Shown here one piece after another: positions 7,504 to 15,783 of a DNA stretch of 64,000 nucleotides. Numbering within the stretch: the stretch's first letter is position 1; each line of letters opens with the position of its first letter. The position numbers and the translations under genes are program-made. Source of the stretch: Cronobacter dublinensis subsp. dublinensis LMG 23823. GTDB taxonomy: Bacteria > Pseudomonadota > Gammaproteobacteria > Enterobacterales > Enterobacteriaceae. The stretch is taken from the NCBI RefSeq assembly GCF_001277235.1, contig NZ_CP012266.1:3844001-3908000 (forward strand), in the 5' to 3' direction. The notes beneath the pieces are model-generated. The model saw only the letters and a program-made list of their open reading frames with translations, ran no database searches and had not been told where the DNA came from.

Positions 7504-10014
7504 TTAACGGCACGGCAGTAGCAGATTTCCGTTCTCGCTCGTTCCTTGCAGATTTTCCGGCACCGTGACCGCGCATTGCGTTTCACCGTTCCAGCTAACC
7601 TGTAATTTGTGGCCCGGCTTAAGGCCGCTCAGGTACGCCTGGCCATCGTCGTTGACGATGCCCACCTCCTGGTTTTCCTCGTTACGCACGCTGGCACCAA
7701 ATGGCGGGAAGGTACCGTCTGCCAGACGAAGTATGGCCATCGCCTTAAGCCCGGAAATAACGTTAAATTTACGATACCCAATCGCCCCTTCGGTCAGCGT
7801 CGCCTGCACGACAGAGGCAGACGCCTCGGCATTCTCCGGCAGTCGGTTGATATCAATACTCAGGCTGTTTTTGCTGTAATTACTGACATCTGTCACCACG
7901 GCTTTACCAAAATGGTTGGTCGTGGTTGCACCGGCATAGCCTTGTACTGGAATGTCCGCCGCATCGCCGGTATCCAGCAGAACGCGTGTACCCCCCATCA
8001 CATTGGAGCGATGTAACGCCGCGCCTTTGGCTGTTGCCGTCATGCCACCACGCAGCGACAGACCTGCCGAGCTGTACTGGCTGTGCTGATAGTCAACATT
8101 CCCGCTCACTTCTGCCAAATTGCCCAGATGATCGTAATAGCCGCTCAGATTTCCGCCGTCATTGCTGCCGCCAGCGGCAAGGCGATAGTTGTCACCATTG
8201 TCGAGACGGTTGTAGTAGCTCAGGTTATGGCTATTGGCATCAGCGCTGTATGACGAGTTGAGCCCAAGCGTGCCGGAATCGCCCATCGGTACAGAAAGCG
8301 ACATATACATTCCATCGTCTTTCTCACCATTAAATTTGTTACGGTACGCCGTCAGTGACGCGCTAATGTTTTTCCATTTACCGATGTCAAAATACCGGGA
8401 CAGCGACAGGCTGTAGCGATCTTCAGCCGGATTATTCCAGTAGGTCTGATGCGAATAGTTCAGGTACGCGCTCAGCCCCAGACTTTCAAACTGCTGGTTG
8501 AAGGTGACGGTATACATCTCCTTACTTTGCATAAAATCGCCGTTATCTGCGCTGTGATTCAGATAATCGTTAAAGCTCATAAAGTCTTTTTCAGAGAATC
8601 GATAGCCTGCGAACGTCACCTGGCTTCCGGTTTCATCGAACCGTTTCGAATAACTCACGCGGTAAGACTGGCCATGACGATCGTCGCCATTATTTAGCGT
8701 CGCGCTGGAACGAGTGATGTCGAATGCCAGCGCGCCCAGCGCCATAAGGTCACGACCTACACCCAACGCCGTTGCGAGATAATTACGGCTCGCCACCAGA
8801 CCACCATAGAGAGACCAGCCGTTACTGATCCCCCAGGAAAATTCACCAGAACCAAAACCGTTGCCTTCGCTTTTGTGATCGTACGTGCTTGGTCGACCGG
8901 CATACATTTTGTAACGCACGCTACCCGGGCGCGTCAGGTAAGGGATCGAAGCGGTATTCACCTTATATTCCTGCACCGAACCATCCTGTTCCTGAATGCG
9001 TACATCCAGTGCGCCAGATACTGAGTTATTCAAATCCTGAATCGCAAACGGCCCCGCCGCGACCTGTGTTTCATAAACCACGCGGCCCTGCTGCGAAATC
9101 GTCACTTTGGCGTTAGTTTTCGCAACACCCGTGACCTGCGGCGCATAACCACGCAGGTTTGGTGGCAGCATATTATCGTCCGACACCAGGCTTGCCCCGG
9201 TGAAGCGCACGCTGTCGAACATGTCGGAATTCATGTAGTCTTCGCCGACAGTCAGCTTCGCGCCCATTTTTGGCAGCGCGCGATACATCTGAAAGCGGCT
9301 CCATGTCCACTTTTTCTGGCCACCGCTATTCTCATCATGATTATCATAATTGGCTTGCCAGTCCGCGCGCGCGCGCCATGGACCCGCGTTAAAACCGACC
9401 GTACCATTACCGGAAACCGAATTATCGTCACCGCCATGACGTCCTTCGTTATGACGTGCTTGTGCGTTGACGTTGTAATCCGCCAGCACACCCGGTATAC
9501 CGTCATCCCACATGGACGGCGGCACCCAGTCGTCTGACGTATATTCCAGGTATGCCTGCGGCACGTTTAACGTGAGCGTGTTGCTGCCGAGATCCGGCGT
9601 GACTTCCACACCGTTCAACGCCGTCACGTCTATACACTCGCCGTTATGCCAGCTTTTAAACTGCGGCAAAAATTTTTCTTTAAAACCGAATTTTTTTACC
9701 TGCTCCGGCGTAAAACAAACTATCGACTGGCTTTTATCATTTTCGGCAGCAAACACATTGACCGATTGTTCTTCCAGTTCGTTTTGATTTATTTTTATTT
9801 TAAAATCGTAAGTGCCCGGCATAATATAGCCGCGCTTTGAGAAGCGACTCAGATCGATATTTTGCTTATCTTTTACGTCTAATACATCAGTATTAAACTG
9901 GATATCATCCGCCGCCATCGCGGGAGTCCGTAAACACGCGCAGATGCATAAAGCCAATGCTGATGGCATCACCAGTTTCGACATGGTGGCTTGTTTGTTA
10001 TGTAGTCTGGCCAT
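7504..10014 (-). CDS. Outer-membrane fimbrial usher, PapC-like (pi clade)
   Basis: An 836-residue usher: signal peptide, N-terminal chaperone-binding domain (DDIQFNTDVLDVKDKQNIDL onward), 24-stranded pore with plug around the middle (MLPPNLRGYAPQVTGVAKTN precedes it; QGRVVYETQVAAGPF is in it), and two C-terminal domains (TEGAIGYRKFNV, PPFGASVRNEENQEVGIV). The terminal Cys pair is at TQCAV and LLPCR. It follows the PapC pattern through most of its length. It catalyses ordered pilus assembly and secretion across the outer membrane. AAGGG lies very close to the ATG; an inner Met at 9984 is possible but has no ribosome site. Confidence 0.95.
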   Translation of the reverse strand: MARLHNKQATMSKLVMPSALALCICACLRTPAMAADDIQFNTDVLDVKDKQNIDLSRFSKRGYIMPGTYDFKIKINQNELEEQSVNVFAAENDKSQSIVCFTPEQVKKFGFKEKFLPQFKSWHNGECIDVTALNGVEVTPDLGSNTLTLNVPQAYLEYTSDDWVPPSMWDDGIPGVLADYNVNAQARHNEGRHGGDDNSVSGNGTVGFNAGPWRARADWQANYDNHDENSGGQKKWTWSRFQMYRALPKMGAKLTVGEDYMNSDMFDSVRFTGASLVSDDNMLPPNLRGYAPQVTGVAKTNAKVTISQQGRVVYETQVAAGPFAIQDLNNSVSGALDVRIQEQDGSVQEYKVNTASIPYLTRPGSVRYKMYAGRPSTYDHKSEGNGFGSGEFSWGISNGWSLYGGLVASRNYLATALGVGRDLMALGALAFDITRSSATLNNGDDRHGQSYRVSYSKRFDETGSQVTFAGYRFSEKDFMSFNDYLNHSADNGDFMQSKEMYTVTFNQQFESLGLSAYLNYSHQTYWNNPAEDRYSLSLSRYFDIGKWKNISASLTAYRNKFNGEKDDGMYMSLSVPMGDSGTLGLNSSYSADANSHNLSYYNRLDNGDNYRLAAGGSNDGGNLSGYYDHLGNLAEVSGNVDYQHSQYSSAGLSLRGGMTATAKGAALHRSNVMGGTRVLLDTGDAADIPVQGYAGATTTNHFGKAVVTDVSNYSKNSLSIDINRLPENAEASASVVQATLTEGAIGYRKFNVISGLKAMAILRLADGTFPPFGASVRNEENQEVGIVNDDGQAYLSGLKPGHKLQVSWNGETQCAVTVPENLQGTSENGNLLLPCR

Positions 10015-10076
10015 ATCCCTTTTGCCTGTTTACGGGCAATCTCTTTCATCGAAAAATTATTTGGAAAAAGCAATAT

Positions 10077-10640
10077 TCAAAAATAATCAATGCGGTATTT
10101 GATTACTGAAGAATAACCACCAGGACGCAAATCCTCATGATTAGCTTTCAAACGTAACGTGTAATCCAGTCGAATATCGTCCGTGGATATTTCTGTATAA
10201 GATTGGGGTTTGCCCGGGTATATCTGTTCGCCATTTTTACTGGCAATCTCAAGCGCTACGCCTTGTGCTTCACCGGTAACTGCAAATAACCCTTCATCAT
10301 TTGCTCCATCGAACGTGACTTGTAAAAAATGCCACGGCGCACTGTCAGGATCACCATTATCAAAGGTGCAATTAACCAGATGTATGGAAAAGGGTTTTGT
10401 TATTCCTTCTCCGGTACGTTTCATAATACCTACCGTATCGTCAGGCATTTTGATGGACTGATAACGACTTTCCATCGCGATATCGCAGGCTTTTGAAACA
10501 ATCGCGCCTTGCATACTGACCCGCCCTGTCAATCCGAGATCAAATTCTGATGCAGGGTTGGCATTCTGCAGTGATGCCCGCACGGCTCCGCTCGCTAACA
10601 CCATTGTTAGCGCTATCGCACAATGCGTAAGTCTTGTCAT
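10077..10640 (-). CDS. PapH-like pilus-terminating/anchor subunit
   Basis: Pilin-family protein of 187 residues between the major subunit and the usher, the place of papH. It carries VSKACDIAMES and LVNCTFDN (cysteine pair), a long chaperone-binding C-terminal strand (YSSVIKYRIDYF) and an extended N-terminal region. In P pili this subunit ends polymerisation and anchors the rod because its groove cannot accept donor-strand exchange. An upstream Met at 10649 is in frame, but the AGAG spacing fits the start at 10640 better. Confidence 0.75.
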   Translation of the reverse strand: MTRLTHCAIALTMVLASGAVRASLQNANPASEFDLGLTGRVSMQGAIVSKACDIAMESRYQSIKMPDDTVGIMKRTGEGITKPFSIHLVNCTFDNGDPDSAPWHFLQVTFDGANDEGLFAVTGEAQGVALEIASKNGEQIYPGKPQSYTEISTDDIRLDYTLRLKANHEDLRPGGYSSVIKYRIDYF

Positions 10641-10709
10641 GAGCTCCATCTCTGAAAGCGAAAAATTATACGCCCGCCGCAGCGGGCGTATGCTGCCTAA
10701 AAAGCTGTA

Positions 10710-11243
10710 TTACTGATAAGCAAGAGTAAAGTCAGCAACAGCAGTGAAATCACCTGGGGTTACAGTGGCAGACGCACCATCGCCCTGCAGGTAAGCAGAG
10801 AACAGCAGGGTGTTATTGCCTTCCTGCAGTTGATGCGCGTCAGACGCTTCACCCAGTTTAATCTGCTCGCCGTCACCGTTGGTCAGGATCAGGCTGGCGC
10901 CTTTCGCCGTACCGGTGATGCCCAGAGAACCGTCAGTTGCGCCTTCAGCACCGGTAAAGGTGGTTTTCACGGTTTTCAGCGTGGAAACATCGCAGTTTTC
11001 CAGCTTGATTTCGAAGTTACGCGGTACAGAAGTACCAGTGTTACCATTTGCTTTCAGCGCAACGTTAGAAATCTGACCCATGCTGACGGTCTGATCAACG
11101 CTGTCCGGGTTAATGGAGCACGGCGCATCAATGATAGAACCCGTAAAAGTAACTTTTCCGTGGCCCTGATCTTTCGCGTTAGCCATACCGGTTGCCAGGA
11201 TCAGGCCCATAGCCGCAGCCAGAGAAACTTTGCTGAATTTCAT
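10710..11243 (-). CDS. Major fimbrial subunit (pilin)
   Basis: A 177-residue secreted pilin and the first gene of the operon. Signal peptide MKFSKVSLAAAMGLILATGMANA, N-terminal donor strand GKVTFTGSIIDAPC, disulfide Cys42-Cys84, C-terminal strand FTAVADFTLAYQ with the penultimate Tyr. AAGGA lies before the ATG. As the promoter-proximal pilin it should form the rod. A 69-bp gap follows, including GCCCGCCGCAGCGGGC (10670-10685), a stem that could stabilise the upstream mRNA or reduce downstream expression, as expected for a highly produced subunit. Confidence 0.93.
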   Translation of the reverse strand: MKFSKVSLAAAMGLILATGMANAKDQGHGKVTFTGSIIDAPCSINPDSVDQTVSMGQISNVALKANGNTGTSVPRNFEIKLENCDVSTLKTVKTTFTGAEGATDGSLGITGTAKGASLILTNGDGEQIKLGEASDAHQLQEGNNTLLFSAYLQGDGASATVTPGDFTAVADFTLAYQ

Positions 11244-11416
11244 GTTTTTTCCTTGAGTAAAATAAAGAGTTCCTTAAAAAAGGATCCACTTGGCTTATAT
11301 AAAATTCACCATATGAATATATGGCGCACTTTATATTTACCATCCTGCGAATTCGGGAGAATTTTATGTTTCAGAACTGACCACATCAAGGAATATAAAT
11401 TCTAAAAAAAGAAGAG

Positions 11417-11445
11417 ATAAATTCATTAATTAAAAAAAGCGTCAA
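11417..11445 (-). promoter_or_regulatory. Candidate fimbrial operon promoter
   Basis: Minus strand TTGACG (11440-11445), a 17-bp spacer, then ATTTAT (11417-11422). This would give a leader of about 165 nt before the major pilin gene. The surroundings are very AT-rich, as at H-NS-silenced fimbrial promoters. The -10 match is moderate, so this is a prediction. Confidence 0.35.
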
Positions 11446-11628
11446 CCCTTTAAAATTAAAAAGAAAAATACTTCTTAAAAGCCATTAACAAGCCTCATTC
11501 CCCTTATTAGGGGGACCTCCAGATATCTATTTATTTACGACACAATTGACATGTTTTGCAACATGCTTCTTATAAAAGTGTCAATTGACGTTTATTAAAA
11601 AACAGGTTTAATGAAACTCAAGGCAATA

Positions 11629-11653
11629 AAAAACCACGCCGGAGCGTGGTTTT
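11629..11653 (-). terminator. Terminator of tamA-tamB-ytfP
   Basis: Stem AAACCACGC / GCGTGGTTT with loop; on the minus strand it is followed by TTTTTTA. About 15 bp past the ytfP stop. Confidence 0.85.
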
Positions 11654-11668
11654 CAAAACGTATTTCTA

Positions 11669-12004
11669 TTACCGGTCGAGCCAGTTACCGCTCTCGATAC
11701 GGATAAGCCCTTCTGTGGAACGCTGATACACATACATCCAGGCGCTGCCATAGGGCGTCTGGATAAGCTGACGTTTATACTCGCCGCGCGCGGTGCGCAG
11801 CGCATCCAGCTCGGCAAGCGTCGTGGCGTCGATACGATACACTTCGCCCACGACCAGGCCTTCTCCCGGCACAGCGCCCGGATAGTGACCCAGGCTGAAG
11901 AGCTGGAAGTTTTCGATGTCGTAATCACCCAGCCACTGGGCGTTGGTCATCCAGTGGCTGTTGCCTTGTTTGCGTCGTAAACTGCCGTAGACAAATATTC
12001 GCAT
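11669..12004 (-). CDS. ytfP: Gamma-glutamylcyclotransferase-family protein YtfP
   Basis: A small cytoplasmic protein of 111 residues with the family's N-terminal signature MRIFVYGSLRRKQGNSHW (YGSL motif for substrate binding) and the conserved acidic TLAELDALR region. The fold is that of gamma-glutamyl cyclotransferases (AIG2-like), but the substrate of bacterial YtfP is not settled. Its start lies 2 bp after the tamB stop, so it is the third gene of the tamA-tamB-ytfP operon, which ends at the terminator just downstream. Confidence 0.93.
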   Translation of the reverse strand: MRIFVYGSLRRKQGNSHWMTNAQWLGDYDIENFQLFSLGHYPGAVPGEGLVVGEVYRIDATTLAELDALRTARGEYKRQLIQTPYGSAWMYVYQRSTEGLIRIESGNWLDR

Positions 12005-12006
12005 TG

Positions 12007-15000
12007 CTAAAACTCAAACTGATAGAGCAAATCAAGTGCCTGATCTACGCCAGACACCGCTTCCAGATATAGCTTAGGCATCAGGCGATACCTTAGCGTG
12101 AGCGTCGCCAGCGAGTCAAAAATGCCCACGCCGTATTTCACCTGGAGACCCGGCAGTACATAGCCGCTGACCACCACCTGGGAGGAATCCCCTACCCCTT
12201 CGGTGTCCAGCGCCAGATTGCTTACGCCAAACGTCTCGCCGATTTTACCCACAACCTGCCCACTTTGTGCAACCCCCAGGCCAATAAGCATGGAAGTCAT
12301 GGCGTCGCTGTCGCTCTGACCGCTCTCCAGCCCCTGCCCGCGCAGCAGATAAGAAAGGGCTTCCTGCTGCGACATCGCCGGGTCGGAGAAGACTTCCACT
12401 TTCGGCTCGTCGGTCTCGCCGGTCACGCGAACGCCGGCTATCACGTCGTTTTCGGTGGCCTCAGGGTTCCGGATCGCCTCGATATTTACCAGCGGTCGGT
12501 CCGGCGGGCCAGAGAACAGCAGCTCGCCTTTACGCACCAGCAGATCCTGCCCGTAGGCATGGAAGCGACCTTGCGGGATGTTGATCTGCCCGTTCAGGCC
12601 GAGCCCCTGTTTATCCTGCGCGACTTTCAGATCGCCCGTGAGGCGCGCCTTCAGCCCAAAAGCATCTATCCGCACGTTGTTTCCAACGTGAACAATCAGA
12701 TTACTATTGATAGGAATGGACGCGCGCTGTTCTTCTTCCGGTTTCAGATTTTCATCGAGCAAAACTTCATCGCTGGAGACGCCCACGGCGCTTTCCGGCA
12801 GGTCATGCACGACGATCCGCGCCCAGGGCACATCCACGCGGCCATCGAGCGAAATCAGGCTCGGCGTTGCCTCCAGCACCACATCCGGCGACACATCCAG
12901 ACGCACCATCGGCGGCACAGTGATCCGCACCCGGCTGCCGCGCGCTGCCACTCGGGCGCGCCAGTTGTCGAGCTGGCTCCAGTCGGCGTTGCCGTCGAGC
13001 GCGATATCGCCCTGTTTCGTGCGCACCACGCCCTGTAGCGTCGAGCTCATGCCGTTAAAATTCATCGCGAGCTGGCTCGGCTGCATTTCAAACGGCATAA
13101 AGTTGCCTTCGATATCCACACCGTTCAGCTGCATCTGGCCGAAAAGCTGCGGCTGACGCGCGTTGCCGCCAAGCCGCAGGTTCGCGCTCAGGATGCCCGC
13201 CGCCTTTTCACCGCGTGAAAAGACCGGGTTGGCGATAGCCAGCGAGAAATTACGGATATTCACGTTCCCGGAAAGATTACGTCGCTCCTGCGGGTCCGCC
13301 ACCTGAATATCGCCGTCGAACTGGCCATTATTCGCCAGCCGAATCAGCCAGTTAAGCCGCGCACGATTGTTGCGCAGCTCCGCGTTGAGATTCAGCGTGT
13401 CGAACGCCACCCGCAGCGGGCTGCCGTTAACCTGTTGCGTAACCTGCACGCTGCGACCGGCCAGCTGCACCTGCCCCTGCGGCAGCCCTTCTTTCGTCGT
13501 ATCCCAGCTGACGTCCGCCTTACCGGTAAAGAGGCCGCTCGCCTGCGTCTCTTCGGGCATAAACGGCTTGATCATCGCGAGGTCGAAGCGGTTGAGATTG
13601 ACCTGCGCGCGGCCGCTGGCGCCCGCGTCGATGGTTTGCGGCACGCACAGTTCGGCGTTCGGGTTACGCCAGCAGTGCGGGCCAATGGCGATTTTCTGCT
13701 CCTGACCGCGATAATCGAGCGTGAGCGCGCGGCTCAGCGCCCACGGGCCGACCGGCGTGGCGAAGCGGGTGTTGTCTATTTCGCCGCGCCAGCGCATCGC
13801 CTGACGGTCAAAACTGCCGCGCAGGTCAAGCTGGCCGGAAACAGGCTCGCCCTGCACGCGCAGCGCCATCTGGTGCGATTTCTCGTTGCCTTTGGCCGCA
13901 AGCGTAATCAACCGCAGGTTGATATCGCCCTGCACGAGGCGCTCGACGCGCAGATCCAGCGTGCCGCCAATCTGATCGGTGGATTTCACATCGCCCAGCA
14001 GACGCACCTGGGCCACGGAGAGTTCCTGCCAGCGCAGATTGCGCGCGGTCACGTCGGCGTTAAGCTCAGGCGCCTCGACGTTGCCGCGGATTTTCACCAG
14101 CCCTTTCGCCGTGCCGCCAAGCCCCGGCAGCGCGTTATCAAGCGAGGGCGCGTCAATCGTCGCATCCAGCGCCAGATCTTTAACGCCAAGCTCGCCTTTG
14201 ACATCCGCTTTATTACGCCCAAGCTCGAGATGCAGGCCGGGGATTGTCCACTGAAGATAGCTGTTGCCCTTAAGCTGCCCGTCAACCTTCACCTTATTCT
14301 GTTTAACGTTGCCAGCAAGCTTCAGCTCCGGCACGTCAAGCTGCCAGGTGCCGCCGTAGAGGCTGCCGCGCAGCTTCATCAGCCCGTCGAGCTTCGACGG
14401 CCAGTCAGGATACTGTTTGGCGGTATTAATACCCTTGAGCGCCAGCTCGCCGCGCCAGCTGATGGCCTGCTGCCAGTCGAGCAGCGCCTTCAGCGTGGTA
14501 TGCCCCTCGAGCGCCGCGACATCCAGCTTATCGATAGCGATCTGCTGTTCGTTGCCTTTGCCATCGAGCGTAATGGTGGCGGGCGGCAGCTGATCGCCTT
14601 TCACGGCGGTACGGAACGACAGCGCGTAGTCGGTCATTTTGCCGGAAAGCTTCAGTTTAAGATCGTCCGCCTGATACTGTTTCGGGCCGGTGAGCGGCCA
14701 GTAAAGTTGCTCGCTGGTGATATCCAGATTAAGCGGTAACCCGGCCTCGGCCAGTTTCGTCTGGCCGCGCAGCACCACATCCACCGGGCCGGAAAGATTG
14801 ACGCCAAACTCCAGCTGCTCACGCAGCGCGCCGCCCACTTTGAGCTTCACCTTTTCGCCCTTGAGCGGCTCGACGTTCAGCGTACTGTTGAGCGTGATGT
14901 CCACCGGCCAGTTATTGCGCAGTTCGGCGCTGCCGGTGGCGTTTACCGTGCCCTGGTTCGAATCGATATCCAGCGTGTCGAGCTTCGTCACGCCCTCCAC

Positions 15001-15783
15001 GCTGCTGATTTTCACCAGCATCGTATTAACCGTGATATCGGTATCGCCGGTCAGGCGCAGCTGTTCGCCGCGAAAACTTTCCACCGTCAGGTTCAGCGGC
15101 AGATGCACGTCGGTCATCTCCGGAAGCACCGGTTTGGCGAACAGATCCCGCAGCGTCTCGCCGAGCGGTTTCTCCTGCGGCTGCGGGTTATTAACCTTCG
15201 GTTCGACCACTTCTTCCTGCGCGACATCCGCCGCTTTAGGCAGGGCTATCAGCAGCCCCTGCAAAGAGGTGGGTTTGAGCGTCAGGTTGCGGCTCTCCCA
15301 GGCGAGACCGGAGCTGAAATCCATCACCGACACCAGCGTGTCGTCGATTTTAATATTGACGTTATGCAGCGCCGCGCGGCTCAGCGTAACCGGGTAGGGC
15401 GTGGAGAGATCGAGCGGCCCGCTCTCTTCTTCTTCCACTTTCGCGGCAGGCGGCATCTTTTTGGTGTCCACCACCACATTCACATCTTTGAGCGAGAAAT
15501 CATTCACGCACAGGCTGCTGTCGCGAAGGCATGCGAGCTTTACGGAAAGGTGTATCTCACCGGCGTTCACATCCACGCCCGGCTGCTGGTAGCGCAGCGA
15601 CTTAACGGTAAGATTACGCCAGCCCCCGGTGACGCTGCCGATGTCGAGCCCCGGCACCCAGCGGTTCGCCGCGTTGAAAATCAGATGCAGGCCGGTGGTG
15701 GTGCCCACCAGGAACCCGACGGTGGCGATAAGCAGAACAATGACGACCAGTACGGCGAGGCTGATTTTTTTTACACGACTCAT
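12007..15783 (-). CDS. tamB: Translocation and assembly module inner-membrane subunit TamB
   Basis: A 1258-residue AsmA-like protein: single N-terminal membrane anchor (about 7-27, ISLAVLVVIVLLIATVGFLVG), a long periplasm-spanning beta-taco rod built of repeated hydrophobic strands, and a C-terminal DUF490/TamB domain ending in YLEAVSGVDQALDLLYQFEF, which contacts TamA. It bridges inner and outer membranes, takes part in assembly of some outer-membrane proteins and is implicated in anterograde phospholipid transport with YhdP and YdbH. Length is the same as in E. coli. It overlaps tamA by 4 bp (ATGA), indicating translational coupling. Confidence 0.97.
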   Translation of the reverse strand: MSRVKKISLAVLVVIVLLIATVGFLVGTTTGLHLIFNAANRWVPGLDIGSVTGGWRNLTVKSLRYQQPGVDVNAGEIHLSVKLACLRDSSLCVNDFSLKDVNVVVDTKKMPPAAKVEEEESGPLDLSTPYPVTLSRAALHNVNIKIDDTLVSVMDFSSGLAWESRNLTLKPTSLQGLLIALPKAADVAQEEVVEPKVNNPQPQEKPLGETLRDLFAKPVLPEMTDVHLPLNLTVESFRGEQLRLTGDTDITVNTMLVKISSVEGVTKLDTLDIDSNQGTVNATGSAELRNNWPVDITLNSTLNVEPLKGEKVKLKVGGALREQLEFGVNLSGPVDVVLRGQTKLAEAGLPLNLDITSEQLYWPLTGPKQYQADDLKLKLSGKMTDYALSFRTAVKGDQLPPATITLDGKGNEQQIAIDKLDVAALEGHTTLKALLDWQQAISWRGELALKGINTAKQYPDWPSKLDGLMKLRGSLYGGTWQLDVPELKLAGNVKQNKVKVDGQLKGNSYLQWTIPGLHLELGRNKADVKGELGVKDLALDATIDAPSLDNALPGLGGTAKGLVKIRGNVEAPELNADVTARNLRWQELSVAQVRLLGDVKSTDQIGGTLDLRVERLVQGDINLRLITLAAKGNEKSHQMALRVQGEPVSGQLDLRGSFDRQAMRWRGEIDNTRFATPVGPWALSRALTLDYRGQEQKIAIGPHCWRNPNAELCVPQTIDAGASGRAQVNLNRFDLAMIKPFMPEETQASGLFTGKADVSWDTTKEGLPQGQVQLAGRSVQVTQQVNGSPLRVAFDTLNLNAELRNNRARLNWLIRLANNGQFDGDIQVADPQERRNLSGNVNIRNFSLAIANPVFSRGEKAAGILSANLRLGGNARQPQLFGQMQLNGVDIEGNFMPFEMQPSQLAMNFNGMSSTLQGVVRTKQGDIALDGNADWSQLDNWRARVAARGSRVRITVPPMVRLDVSPDVVLEATPSLISLDGRVDVPWARIVVHDLPESAVGVSSDEVLLDENLKPEEEQRASIPINSNLIVHVGNNVRIDAFGLKARLTGDLKVAQDKQGLGLNGQINIPQGRFHAYGQDLLVRKGELLFSGPPDRPLVNIEAIRNPEATENDVIAGVRVTGETDEPKVEVFSDPAMSQQEALSYLLRGQGLESGQSDSDAMTSMLIGLGVAQSGQVVGKIGETFGVSNLALDTEGVGDSSQVVVSGYVLPGLQVKYGVGIFDSLATLTLRYRLMPKLYLEAVSGVDQALDLLYQFEF

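Larger units (their letters stand above)
11244..11668. other. AT-rich fimbrial upstream region (425 bp)
   Basis: No gene seen. Contains the candidate pilin promoter, a CCCC-TTATTA-GGGG hairpin near 11500, two direct CAATTGAC copies about 40 bp apart (in 11541-11588), and the ytfP terminator at the right end. A plus-strand TTGACA (11546-11551) and TATAAA (11571-11576) pair with a 19-bp spacer is also visible. I see no Dam-site pair arranged as in the pap switch. Confidence 0.6.

Noticed and set aside
1678..11243. Fimbrial block as a mobile element or genomic island with ends
   Set aside because: No integrase, transposase, tRNA end or flanking direct repeats seen; only its absence from E. coli synteny and lower GC suggest transfer.
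10710..11668. Pap-like phase-variation switch upstream of the pilin gene
   Set aside because: No paired GATC sites in Lrp-type context and no papI/papB genes next to the operon; nor invertible repeats as in fimS.
13435..14739. 434-codon plus-strand frame inside tamB
   Set aside because: Shadow of the GC-rich tamB coding strand; biased Arg/His/Gln/Leu composition and no start signal.
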